DNA of 33,942 bases, taken from positions 1 to 33,942 of the forward strand of contig NZ_JACJRC010000045.1 of the NCBI RefSeq assembly GCF_014697025.1, in the 5' to 3' direction. Both the position numbers and the translations under genes were made by a program. This document shows positions 18,720 through 27,113 of the stretch, in pieces (position 1 is the stretch's first letter; every line of letters starts with the position of its first letter). This DNA comes from Alkalinema sp. FACHB-956. GTDB taxonomy: Bacteria; Cyanobacteriota; Cyanobacteriia; Leptolyngbyales; Leptolyngbyaceae. The notes below the pieces were generated by a model, which was not told where the DNA came from, searched no databases, and saw only the letters and a list, made by a program, of their open reading frames with translations.

Positions 18720-18807
18720 GATCCCCCTCTAAATGCCCCTTATCAAGGGGGGACTTTGAGAGAAGTTGGCCAAATTCCCCCCTTGATAAGGGGGGATAGG
18801 GGGAATC
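18720..18807. repeat. MITE-like dispersed palindromic repeat
   Basis: About 88 bp begin GATCCCCCT and end AGGGGGAATC, with inner arms GCCCCTTATCAAGGGGGG and CCCCCCTTGATAAGGGGGG. Each arm is itself a hairpin and the arms are inverted with respect to each other. Elements of the form GATCCCCC...AAGGGGG...CCCCCTT...GGGGGATC are very common between genes in filamentous cyanobacteria. No coding frame is present. It probably moved by non-autonomous transposition, which is inference. Confidence 0.75.
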
Positions 18808-18877
18808 GGATCTGTAGCAGTGATGAATCAATTTAGTATGAGACATCGACTATCGCAGCAAGCTGGAAAGGGTTCCC

Positions 18878-19480
18878 ATGGGCGTAACGCGACATGAGTC
18901 CAACACAACAATAATGACGCTGGCTGAATATTTGGCCTATGACGATGGCACCGACACCCGCTACGAACTGGTGAACGGAGAACGATATCCCATGCCTTCT
19001 GAGAGTGATCTGAATAATCTCATCGCGATCGTGCTGCTGGCAGAATTTCTGAAGTTCCTGCCACCCATGCGCCTGCGACGGGGAACTGAACTCGTCACCA
19101 GTGGAACAAGAGCAACCATCCGCATTCCGGATTTAATGATTTTGCCCGATGAGCTGATCACCCTCCTCAGCGGTGCGAGCCGCAGTCTCATCACCCTGGA
19201 TATGCCACCCCCCATTTTGGTCATTGAAATTGCATCCCCCGGAGTCAGCAACCAAGACCGAGACTATCGGTTCAAGCGATCGGAATATGCAGCCCGAGGC
19301 ATTGAAGAGTATTGGATTGTGGATCCTACACAAGCAAAAGTAACCATCTTCACTTTGGTCGCTGGATTTTATGAAGAACAGGTTTTCACAAAGCGCGATC
19401 GCATTATTTCGCCCCATTACCCTGACTTTGGCTTGACCGTAGCGCAACTCCTGCAAAGTGGCAATTCCATGGGCAGCTAG
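18878..19480 (+). CDS. Uma2 family endonuclease (DUF820)
   Basis: The product has 200 residues, the usual size for Uma2 proteins, a PD-(D/E)XK-fold family greatly expanded in cyanobacteria. The family pattern is clear: M-T-L-A-E-Y-L-A-Y-D-D-G near the start, R-Y-E-L-V-N-G-E, then R-I-P-D-L-M-I-L with the active-site Asp, I-L-V-I-E-I-A-S-P with the Glu, followed by R-F-K-R-S-E-Y-A-A-R-G-I-E-E-Y-W-I-V-D-P. Nuclease activity is presumed from the fold; the biological role is unknown. GGAAAGGG precedes the ATG at 18878; an internal ATG 12 codons on is less well supported. Its stop codon TAG (19478-19480) interlocks with that of the convergent gene in the palindrome CTAG. Confidence 0.92.
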   Translation: MGVTRHESNTTIMTLAEYLAYDDGTDTRYELVNGERYPMPSESDLNNLIAIVLLAEFLKFLPPMRLRRGTELVTSGTRATIRIPDLMILPDELITLLSGASRSLITLDMPPPILVIEIASPGVSNQDRDYRFKRSEYAARGIEEYWIVDPTQAKVTIFTLVAGFYEEQVFTKRDRIISPHYPDFGLTVAQLLQSGNSMGS

Positions 19481-20931
19481 AACCGACAAAGTCCCGGCGG
19501 GCAAAGCTGCGGCAAGGGAAGAATGCATCGATCGCCCGTTTGCCAATCTAGCCGCACAATCCGGTGTTGGTTGGTATCCGCCACAAACAGCCAGTTTTGA
19601 GCGATCGCTAATCCCGCAGGTTCTGCAAAGTCAGTAAACATCGTTTTGCATTGCCCCGTCGCAGGATTGACCCGTTTAATTTTGTGGTTGTAGGTATCCG
19701 CCACCCAGAGATCGGGCTGATTACTGGATGGATCATAAGCAAGACCCAAGCAGTGTTGCAGCCGTACCCCTTCACCCTGGCCATCCAGATCGCCAAAGTC
19801 ATAGAGATTCCCCGATCCACAAACGCTCGTCACGATCGCATCTCCATCTAGCGCAATAGCCCGGACTGTACTGCTTTCACAATCTGCCACAAAGAGCGAT
19901 CGGCCATCCGTAGCCAACCCACTCGGCTGGGCAAAGGCTGCCCGCTCTGCATTGCCGTCGAAACAACCTTCCGCCCCAGTTCCTGCCCAGGTTTGCAACT
20001 GGTTTGTCACCATATCCAGTCGCCAAATCTGGTGGGATCCAGCCATAGCAATCCAGAGGGCGCGATCGTGCCAAAGCACATCCCAGGGGGAATTTAAGGC
20101 GACGTGCTGTGCCAGTCCGCCGTGGGGATGGAGCCAGGGACCTTGAACCCCTGTTCCCGCGATCGTGCTGACCTGCGTAGTTTTCAAGTCGATTTTGCGA
20201 ATGGCATGATTGCCCGTATCGGCCACGTATAGGACTTGCTTCTCTGGATCCAGCGCTAACCCTTGCGGATGGGAGAACTGAGCCGCAATGCCGTCACCAT
20301 CCTGAAATCCCGCCTGCCCCTGTCCGATCGTTTGGCTCATCTGTCCCAAAAAATCAGTCACGACAATGCGATGGTGACCAGAATCGGCAATGAAGAGGCG
20401 ATCGGAGGTGCGATCTGCCAGCACTTTACCGGGAAATCGTAGAGATTCTAGGTGCGGGTCGGGGGGTGGCGGGATCGCGATCGCGGGGGTCGCCTCGGAG
20501 CCTACGAGCGCCTGCAAAGCGGATTCAATGCGAGCCAACTGCCCTTCCCCGATCGCCGTCAGTACAACATAGCCCTGGGCATCAATCAGCACAAAGGTTG
20601 GATAGGCCCGCACCGCATAGGCATCCCAAATCCGTCGATCGTGATCCACAACCACGGGATGACGGATGTCGTAACGCGCGATCGCGCCTTGAATCCCCGC
20701 GATCGTATTTTCTGCATCAAATTTCGCCGTATGCACACCGATCAGCGTCAGGCACGAGTAATATTTTTCCGCCAGCTGGTGCAGCTCTGGCAAAATGTGC
20801 AGGCAGTTGATACAGCCGTAGGTCCAGAAATCCAACAAAATAGGCTGCCCCCGCAATGACGCGATCGAGAGAGCAGCACTATTCAACCAGGTTAAATTTT
20901 GAGGAAACTGGGGTGCACGCACACGAACCAT
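19477..20931 (-). CDS. NHLRC2-like protein: thioredoxin-like domain fused to NHL-repeat beta-propeller
   Basis: This 484-residue protein has a thioredoxin/TlpA-like domain (about 1-145) with L-L-D-F-W-T-Y-G-C40-I-N-C43-L-H-I-L-P-E-L, followed by NHL repeats (about 165-480) with recurring blocks such as L-F-I-A-D-S-G-H-H-R-I, L-Y-V-A-D-T-G-N-H-A-I-R, L-F-V-A-D-C-E-S-S-T-V-R and L-W-V-A-D-T-Y-N-H-K-I-K. The same order of domains and the C-I-N-C active-site motif occur in animal NHLRC2. No signal peptide is visible, so it is probably cytoplasmic. A redox role is inferred; the substrate is unknown. It lies 69 bp downstream of the giant gene on the same strand, so co-transcription is possible. It overlaps the Uma2 gene by 4 bp. 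Confidence 0.92.
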   Translation of the reverse strand: MVRVRAPQFPQNLTWLNSAALSIASLRGQPILLDFWTYGCINCLHILPELHQLAEKYYSCLTLIGVHTAKFDAENTIAGIQGAIARYDIRHPVVVDHDRRIWDAYAVRAYPTFVLIDAQGYVVLTAIGEGQLARIESALQALVGSEATPAIAIPPPPDPHLESLRFPGKVLADRTSDRLFIADSGHHRIVVTDFLGQMSQTIGQGQAGFQDGDGIAAQFSHPQGLALDPEKQVLYVADTGNHAIRKIDLKTTQVSTIAGTGVQGPWLHPHGGLAQHVALNSPWDVLWHDRALWIAMAGSHQIWRLDMVTNQLQTWAGTGAEGCFDGNAERAAFAQPSGLATDGRSLFVADCESSTVRAIALDGDAIVTSVCGSGNLYDFGDLDGQGEGVRLQHCLGLAYDPSSNQPDLWVADTYNHKIKRVNPATGQCKTMFTDFAEPAGLAIAQNWLFVADTNQHRIVRLDWQTGDRCILPLPQLCPPGLCRF

Positions 20932-21000
20932 GGGTCTAGCTCAGGGTTAACCGCAAAGGGCTAATTCCCAGCGTTGCACAATTGCACCCGTTGACGATCG

Positions 21001-24000
21001 CTATTGTTTCTCTGCCGTAGCCGAGGCTCCTGCCGTCACTGGTTTTGGATTGGCGGCTTTATTTGGCTCAGCAGTTTGATCGATCGGCGTGGAAGGCTTT
21101 AAGTACGCTTTCAGGTAATCATACTTATCTGCTGGGTTATCTGCCTTATCTGGCTTATTTGTCTGCACCTCAGATTTCTGTTCGGACACCTTTTTATCCG
21201 ATCCAGCTTGATCCGATCCAACCTTTTCAGATACAGCGGAACTGGTCGCAGGCTTCACCGGAGGCGCGATCGGAGCTACGGGTTTAGCAGGTGTAACAGA
21301 TTTAACCGGAGCCGCCGCTGGAACTGGAGCCACCGGTTTAGCGGGTGCAATGGGTTTCACGGCATCAGCTTTCACCGGGGTAACGGGCTTCACCGTGTTA
21401 GCCGCTTTCACAGGAGCTACCGCTTTAACTGGGGTAGCAGATTTAGCCGGTTGTCCGATCGTGGGTGCGCGATCGGGTTTGGACAATCCAGGCACACTCG
21501 GCTTAGATGCTGGAGCAGACGACACAGATCCACCTGTCTGAGCCGCAGGTTTGCTCGTTGTCACCGCTGTTTTTGGTGTCACTACTGTTTTTGGAGCAAC
21601 CACAGGTTTAGCCACAGGCGTGATCTTCACCTCAGGCTGTTTCACAGTCACTGCTTTGGGAGGATTGGTTAAGGCTTCTGGGCGAGCGATCGGACGAGCA
21701 GCAGGAGCCGTTTTTGTCGCCGTTGAGGCGGAAGGAGGAACAGATTGTTTGACCTCTTGCTTCACCTCAGCGCTTTTCAGCACTGGCTTAGCAGCTTCTG
21801 GCTTAGCAGCTTCTGGCTTAGAAACTTCTGGCTTAGCAGCTTCCGGTTTAACCGTATCAGCAGATTTCTTAAACCGTTCCAGGAAGCTATTCAACGGATT
21901 GGCCTCTGGAGTTGCGATCGCGCTAGATTTAATCGCGCCAGGTGTAACCGAACTCGGTTTAGCCGATGCAGACCCCTGGGGCTTGACCACAGGCTGCCGA
22001 TCGTCGGCTTGCTTCAAGCGCTTGACGAGTTCATCCAAACTTTCCGGTTGGGACACCGGAGCAGGCGTCACCACGGGCGCAGGTTTTGGAGCGGCAATAT
22101 TAGCCTTGGGCGCTGCGGGTGTCGGCACTGCAATTGCAGGAACCTTAGGCGCAGCCACTTTCGGGGCAACTGGTGGGGCAACTTTCGGGGCAATGGGGGC
22201 CGGAGGCGCGATCGTGACGGTTGGTTTAGGTGCAGCTGGTTTAGGTGCAGCTGGTTTAGGCGCGACTAGCGTAGGGGCGACTGGTTTCGCTGTGACCGTC
22301 GGACTTGCCTTCACGACAGGTTGCGCTGTGGGGCTACTAGCAGGTTTAACCGTTGGTTTAACCGATGTAGAAACGGTCGGTTTCGCGATCGATTTCGCCT
22401 CGGGCTTCACGGTTGCCTTCGGTTCTACAGACTTCGGTTCTACAGACTTCGGTGCGGGAGATTGAGGAGCCAACTTCGTCCCTGGCTGCGGGGCTAGCTT
22501 GCTCGGCTCCGGCTTTTTAGCTTCCGGCTTGACTTCCAGTTTGGCAGCAGGGGACGGTGTTGAAGATTTCACCGTTGGGGTAGTGACGGGTCTAGTTAAT
22601 GGTTTAGCCGTCACAGGTTTAGCCGTCACAGGTTTAGCCGTTGCGGCGGGTTGGGCGATCGGCGGAATCGCTGGTTTCCTGTCAGCTTTTACCGTTGGCT
22701 GACTTTCCACCTTGGTTTCCACCTGAGTGGTTTCCACCTGAGTTACTGACTTGCTCTCCGGCTTGCTCTCTGGCTTTTGGAACCGTTCTAAAAATCCCTT
22801 GAGAGGATTTTCAATTTTCTCCGGTGCGGTCGGAGTGGGGGCAGCTTTTGCCGCTGGTTGGCTCGTCGTTACGGGCTGAGGCGCGATCGCCGGGGCAATC
22901 GGTTTAGCCACTGGAACTACGGGTTTCACCGTTGGGACGATCGCTGGAGCCACGGGAGCTTTCGGGGCCACCTTGACCGCAGAGGCCGCAGGTGCTTTTG
23001 CCTCAGATTTTTTCTCTGCTGGAGCGGCCTTCACCGCTGGGCTGGTTTTAGCTGGGCTGGTTTTAGCTGGACTCGTTGCAGTCGCTGGAGTCGGCTTTGG
23101 AGCAGCTTTGGGCGCGATCGTGGTCACAGGGGTTGCAGCTGCTTTTGGAGCCGTTGTCGGCGCAGTCGTTGCTGGCTGACGGAACCGCTGAAGGAAGCCA
23201 CCTAGCGCATTCTGAGGGGATTGAGTTTCAGCTGTGGATGCAGGCTTAGCAACTTCAGGCTTAGTAACTTCAGGCTTAGCAACTTCAGGCTTCAGCGTTG
23301 TCACTTTTGCCGAAGGTGTCGGCGTCGGTACTGTCACCGCTGCGGGGCTGGGCGCAACGGGTTTCACGATCGGAGATTTCGGCGCTTGCGGTTGCTTAGC
23401 CACTGGCTGTTTAATCTCTGGTCGTTTAATTTCGGTTGACTTGACCTCTGGTTGCTTAACTTCCGGCTGCTTCACCGAGGACTTCACTGCTGGGGTCGCA
23501 GTGGGCAACGGGTTCACAACCTCGGGCTGCGTTTTAGCCTCGGGCTGGGCTGGAGAAGCTTTTCGGAAACGATCGAAGAAATTGCTGAAAGGCAACTCTT
23601 CCGCCTTAGCCTCAGGTTTCACCGCTTCCGGTTTCACTGAGGAAGGAACAGAGGACGGCTTTTCAGGCACCTTTTCAGGCACCTTAGTCTCTGTGGGTAC
23701 CTTCGTCTCTGGCAATTTCGCCGCTGGTTTGACCGTTGGCGGAACAGTGACCTTTGGCGCAAGCTTCACAGGTTCCGGAGTCTTCGCCTTCAGATCCGTA
23801 GGAATCGGCGTTTTCTCGATCGTCGGTTTAGCCTTCTCAGCTTCCGGCTTGGGTTGGGCGATCGCAGGTTTCAGTTCCTCCCGAACCTTGGGAGCTGGAC
23901 TCACGATCGGCGCAGGGGATGCCGCCGGAGAGGGTGATGCCGGAGCCGCAGGTTTCCGGAAACGATCCCAGAAGCCTCCGCCACTTGCCTTTTCCGTCGG

Positions 24001-26616
24001 TTTTTCGATCTGCTTTTCAGGTGCTGTCTTCAGTTTTTCAATTGTGGAAGTCGCCGCTTTGGAAGTCGTCGCCTTACTCCATTCTTCTTTCGGCGCAGCT
24101 GGTTTCGGGGCAACGGCAGGAACCTTCGGCGCAACCGGCACCGGAGAAGCTTCCGATTTAGGCGCAGTTATGGGCACCGGAATAGGCACCGGAGCGACCT
24201 TCGGCGCAGCAACCTTCGGCGCAATTAACGGAGCAGTAGATTTCACAGGGGCCACAGGCGCGATCGCGGGTTTAGGCGCAACCTCTTTGGCTTCGGGTTT
24301 AGCTACCGACTTCGCTTCGGGCTTTACTTCCGTTGCTTTCTGTTCAGCCGGAGGACGGGCCGCAGGACTAGCTTGGGGCGCTGCTGAAGGTTGGACTGCG
24401 GCTGGGGGGGCTGGCTTGCGGAAACGATCGAAGAACCCACCCTTTTTCTCAGTTTCTTTTTTCTCAACCGGCGGAGTCACCGTTGGAGCACTCGCCTTGG
24501 GCGCTGGAACGATCGGTGTAACGGCTGGCTTCGGCGCGGGTACAGGCTGACTCGGAGTAGGGGCCGCAGCTTTCCCTGGAATGGGAATCGGAATGGGAAT
24601 CGGGATCGGCACCACATTCGGCTTGGCAGTCGGCGCAGGTGAGATCGGGGGTTGAACCGGATTTGGAGGCGTTTGCAGCTTCACCGTTGCCGGTTCTGGC
24701 GTTTTCTCCCCCGCAGGACTTGCAGAAGGACTCGCAGAAGGTGTCACCGTAGGAGCGACAGAAGGCTGAACCTGGGATTGGACTTCTGGCTTGGCTTCTG
24801 CTTGAACCTCAGGTTTAACGTCCTTCGCTTTGGTTGATTCGGGCGCGGATTTGCGGAAGCGATCGAAAAATCCTCCCTTCTTCTGGGGCGGTGCTGTCTT
24901 AGCAGCCGCTTCCGGCACAGAAGTTTCCGGTGCTTTCAGCTTCACTGGAACCGGGGTCGGCGTTTCCGCCGCTTTGGACGGCTCAACCTGAGGCGTTTCC
25001 GCTTTCGGCGTTTCTACCTTAGGTGTTTCCACCTTAGGCGTCTCCAGTGAAGACGGAGCTGACTGCGGCACTACTTTAGCAGGCTCAACGGGTTTCGCAG
25101 ATTCGATCGGTTGAGGCGCGATCGAGGGTTTGACTTCTGTTCTACGCCCCGGAGACAGCTTAAAGAAACCTTTCTTAGCGGGGGCTTTTTCGGGGGGCAC
25201 CACTGGCACCGCAGGGGCAGGCTCTTCGACCTTCAACGGAGTAGGAACGGGCGCGGGAGAAACCACTGCTGGGGATTTCTCCGGTGCAGACAGCACTGGT
25301 TCTACAGGTTTTGCAGTTGGACTGGGAGAAGTGCTAGGGACAGCGCTAGGAGCTTTAGCTTTTTCCGCAGCCAGCTTGCCTTTTTTGACTTTTTGTTTTT
25401 CAGGCTGCGTCTCGGGTTTCGCTGATTCTGCTTTAGAATCCGACGATGATCCAATGGGAATCGGAATGGGAATCGGAATAGGCACAGCCCCAGGAGCCGC
25501 TTTGAGATCACCGGGTTTAATATCAGCCGATTTGAGATCTGCCGATCCTTTAGATTCGATCGCAGGGGTACTGGGCGCGGGCATCGGCTCAGGCGTTTTT
25601 TCCTTCGCAGATTCGGCAGGCTGTTGACTGGGCGCGGGCGAAGCCTCCGGCGAACCCGTTGGGGCTACCGTTGGCGAAACTACGGGACTGGGGACTGGCT
25701 CTGGGGGGTGATAGTTGGGATCCACTATTCCCCGCGCTTCAGCGATCGTCAATTCCCCTCGGGTCAGTTTAGATAAGGTGTCATTTCCCCCTGGCTCAAA
25801 GGTAAAGACCCGCGCCGTATTATTGGCGAAATTCTCGATCGCCCGACCTTTATCGTTAATAAATTCCAACTGAACCCAGTTTTGACCCGGTTTAAACCCC
25901 TTCAGATAAATCGGTTGCCAACGATCGAGGGTAAAGCTTTGTCCATTGACCGTTGCCTTAATCTTCCAATCCTCAACCTCATCCTTTTTATTACCTTGGG
26001 CAACTAAATGAAGCGGCGCATTGGTTAAGTAAAAATCCAAAAGAATGGGCTCGGCTCCATAGGTTCCCTGGGGCCGACTGTAGGTCAGCAATGGTTTATC
26101 AGGATCCGGCGTATTTTCCCCCGTCTTTGTTAAGACATGAAACGTAACTTGGGCATAGGCCCCATCATTTTTAAAACTCTCATGCCAAGGGCGAGAAGCA
26201 AACACCCGCAGCGTGTGGGTTCCTGGCGTCAAATCCTTTAGCTGCAACGGCTGGCTAACGTCATACACCGCCTGGTAGGGCTGATTATCTAAAAAGAGGT
26301 GCAGATGGGGCCCTAAACCAAATTTTGCATCTTTATAAATAGGCAGATCTTTGACGCGAAACCGCACATCAGCCGTCGTGTCCTGCAACACTTCATCGGC
26401 CTTCGGACTGATGACCGCAATTTGCGGCTGATACTTTTCCAGTACTTGACGCAGTTCCTGAATAACCAGCGGTGGCGACGCTTCTGATAGTTGTCCCGAG
26501 GTCTTCACCGAAGCAGCCAAAGCGGGGGAACCACTCCATAGACCCATCAGCAACATCACCAAGCCCAGGGCAACGGGCTTCTTTAAGGTTGTCCACCAGC
26601 GACGCCGTCCCACCAC
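21001..26616 (-). CDS. giant exported Pro/Ala/Lys-rich disordered protein with repeated F-x-R-F motifs
   Basis: From the GTG at 26616 the product has about 1871 residues. This start is preferred over a TTG at 26658 because AAGGAG (26626-26631) lies nine bases before it and the product opens directly with a signal peptide (G-R-R-R-W-W-T-T-L-K-K, then V-A-L-G-L-V-M-L-L-M-G-L-W, then S-P-A-L-A-A). The first 310 residues or so are folded and beta-rich, with P-Q-I-A-V-I-S-P, L-G-P-H-L-H-L-F-L-D-N-Q-P-Y and T-H-T-L-R-V-F-A-S-R, like tandem immunoglobulin-like modules. The remaining 1500 residues are Pro, Ala, Lys, Val, Glu, Thr and Ser, with (Pro-Ile)n runs and seven F-[FWL]-x-R-F-x-[KQ] motifs. 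Almost no aromatic residue lies outside the motifs. I do not recognise the family. It is divergent from psaA. Confidence 0.88.
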   Translation of the reverse strand: MVGRRRWWTTLKKPVALGLVMLLMGLWSGSPALAASVKTSGQLSEASPPLVIQELRQVLEKYQPQIAVISPKADEVLQDTTADVRFRVKDLPIYKDAKFGLGPHLHLFLDNQPYQAVYDVSQPLQLKDLTPGTHTLRVFASRPWHESFKNDGAYAQVTFHVLTKTGENTPDPDKPLLTYSRPQGTYGAEPILLDFYLTNAPLHLVAQGNKKDEVEDWKIKATVNGQSFTLDRWQPIYLKGFKPGQNWVQLEFINDKGRAIENFANNTARVFTFEPGGNDTLSKLTRGELTIAEARGIVDPNYHPPEPVPSPVVSPTVAPTGSPEASPAPSQQPAESAKEKTPEPMPAPSTPAIESKGSADLKSADIKPGDLKAAPGAVPIPIPIPIPIGSSSDSKAESAKPETQPEKQKVKKGKLAAEKAKAPSAVPSTSPSPTAKPVEPVLSAPEKSPAVVSPAPVPTPLKVEEPAPAVPVVPPEKAPAKKGFFKLSPGRRTEVKPSIAPQPIESAKPVEPAKVVPQSAPSSLETPKVETPKVETPKAETPQVEPSKAAETPTPVPVKLKAPETSVPEAAAKTAPPQKKGGFFDRFRKSAPESTKAKDVKPEVQAEAKPEVQSQVQPSVAPTVTPSASPSASPAGEKTPEPATVKLQTPPNPVQPPISPAPTAKPNVVPIPIPIPIPIPGKAAAPTPSQPVPAPKPAVTPIVPAPKASAPTVTPPVEKKETEKKGGFFDRFRKPAPPAAVQPSAAPQASPAARPPAEQKATEVKPEAKSVAKPEAKEVAPKPAIAPVAPVKSTAPLIAPKVAAPKVAPVPIPVPITAPKSEASPVPVAPKVPAVAPKPAAPKEEWSKATTSKAATSTIEKLKTAPEKQIEKPTEKASGGGFWDRFRKPAAPASPSPAASPAPIVSPAPKVREELKPAIAQPKPEAEKAKPTIEKTPIPTDLKAKTPEPVKLAPKVTVPPTVKPAAKLPETKVPTETKVPEKVPEKPSSVPSSVKPEAVKPEAKAEELPFSNFFDRFRKASPAQPEAKTQPEVVNPLPTATPAVKSSVKQPEVKQPEVKSTEIKRPEIKQPVAKQPQAPKSPIVKPVAPSPAAVTVPTPTPSAKVTTLKPEVAKPEVTKPEVAKPASTAETQSPQNALGGFLQRFRQPATTAPTTAPKAAATPVTTIAPKAAPKPTPATATSPAKTSPAKTSPAVKAAPAEKKSEAKAPAASAVKVAPKAPVAPAIVPTVKPVVPVAKPIAPAIAPQPVTTSQPAAKAAPTPTAPEKIENPLKGFLERFQKPESKPESKSVTQVETTQVETKVESQPTVKADRKPAIPPIAQPAATAKPVTAKPVTAKPLTRPVTTPTVKSSTPSPAAKLEVKPEAKKPEPSKLAPQPGTKLAPQSPAPKSVEPKSVEPKATVKPEAKSIAKPTVSTSVKPTVKPASSPTAQPVVKASPTVTAKPVAPTLVAPKPAAPKPAAPKPTVTIAPPAPIAPKVAPPVAPKVAAPKVPAIAVPTPAAPKANIAAPKPAPVVTPAPVSQPESLDELVKRLKQADDRQPVVKPQGSASAKPSSVTPGAIKSSAIATPEANPLNSFLERFKKSADTVKPEAAKPEVSKPEAAKPEAAKPVLKSAEVKQEVKQSVPPSASTATKTAPAARPIARPEALTNPPKAVTVKQPEVKITPVAKPVVAPKTVVTPKTAVTTSKPAAQTGGSVSSAPASKPSVPGLSKPDRAPTIGQPAKSATPVKAVAPVKAANTVKPVTPVKADAVKPIAPAKPVAPVPAAAPVKSVTPAKPVAPIAPPVKPATSSAVSEKVGSDQAGSDKKVSEQKSEVQTNKPDKADNPADKYDYLKAYLKPSTPIDQTAEPNKAANPKPVTAGASATAEKQ
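21865..24870 (-). other. seven aromatic-basic F-x-R-F motifs spaced through the disordered region
   Basis: On the minus strand, in order of translation: FFDRFRK (24850-24870), FFDRFRK (24415-24435), FWDRFRK (23953-23973), FFDRFRK (23560-23580), FLQRFRQ (23176-23196), FLERFQK (22774-22794) and FLERFKK (21865-21885). Most are preceded by K-K-G-G, G-G-G or N-x-L-x-x and followed by Pro, Ser or Ala. A divergent copy, K-K-G-F-F-K-L-S-P-G-R-R, precedes them near 25165, and an aromatic-free relative, L-D-E-L-V-K-R-L-K-Q, lies near 22020. Spacing is about 130-150 residues for most. Each could form a short amphipathic helix in a disordered chain. Confidence 0.85.
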
Positions 26617-26667
26617 GCGATCGTTCTCCTTATAAAAAACGAATTTTGTCAAAGGCAATACTATTTC

Positions 26668-26686
26668 CTATCTCAGCTTAAAGCCT
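26668..26686 (-). promoter_or_regulatory. shared leader element, copy in the giant gene's leader
   Basis: On the minus strand this reads AGGCTTTAAGCTGAGATAG, 18 of 19 bases identical to the copy in the psaA leader (27095-27113). It ends 52 bp before the GTG start. Confidence 0.6.
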
Positions 26687-26692
26687 ATGGGA

Positions 26693-26698
26693 ACTATA
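26693..26698 (-). promoter_or_regulatory. possible -10 box of the giant gene
   Basis: TATAGT on the minus strand lies just upstream of the shared 19-nt element, which would then begin at about the transcription start. No good -35 box was found at the usual distance. Confidence 0.3.
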
Positions 26699-27043
26699 GC
26701 GGAAAAGCCCGAAATCACTGGCCAATCCTCACGAAAGTCCATGAATCCTGGATCCAAACAGGCTTTCAGCATTGATCCCACTATTCTCATTTCTAAGAAG
26801 ACACGATCCTAAAATCATTCTTTTAATCATTTTCGTAACATTTGTTCACGTACACATTGAAATAACGTAATTGATCGCAATCAATTGTTGGCTTTCTCTT
26901 TTTCAATCATGAAGTTGTGTAAATGCTATTACTCCCCCCTTGACTTTTTGAGCTTTAAGAGTGCTCAAAAGCGCTATGTGATTTAGCTTTTAGGGTTTTT
27001 GAATTATTGTTAATCCTATCCAGAAACACTTTCGTTCAAGACC

Positions 27044-27049
27044 TATAAT
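27044..27049 (+). promoter_or_regulatory. putative -10 box of psaAB
   Basis: A perfect TATAAT lies 225 bp before the psaA ATG. No consensus -35 box is seen 17 bp upstream, which is common in light-regulated cyanobacterial promoters that depend on activators. Confidence 0.5.
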
Positions 27050-27094
27050 GACAGGCGTGAGAACCTAGTTCGAGCAGCGATCCCTTGCCAGTTA

Positions 27095-27113
27095 AGGCTT
27101 TTAGCTGAGATAG
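27095..27113 (+). promoter_or_regulatory. shared leader element, copy in the psaA leader
   Basis: AGGCTTTTAGCTGAGATAG, about 40 nt downstream of the presumed transcription start and 161 bp before the ATG. It is the inverted partner of 26668-26686. Confidence 0.6.

Noticed and set aside
21208-25627. Long plus-strand frames opposite the giant gene (up to 438 codons)
   Set aside because: They are shadows of the low-complexity minus-strand gene, which lacks stops in several frames; the predicted Gly/Ala/Thr-rich products have no starts with ribosome binding sites.
26820-27040. RpaB/HLR1-type sites upstream of psaA
   Set aside because: HLR1 direct repeats are expected here by analogy, but no pair with proper spacing could be read by eye.
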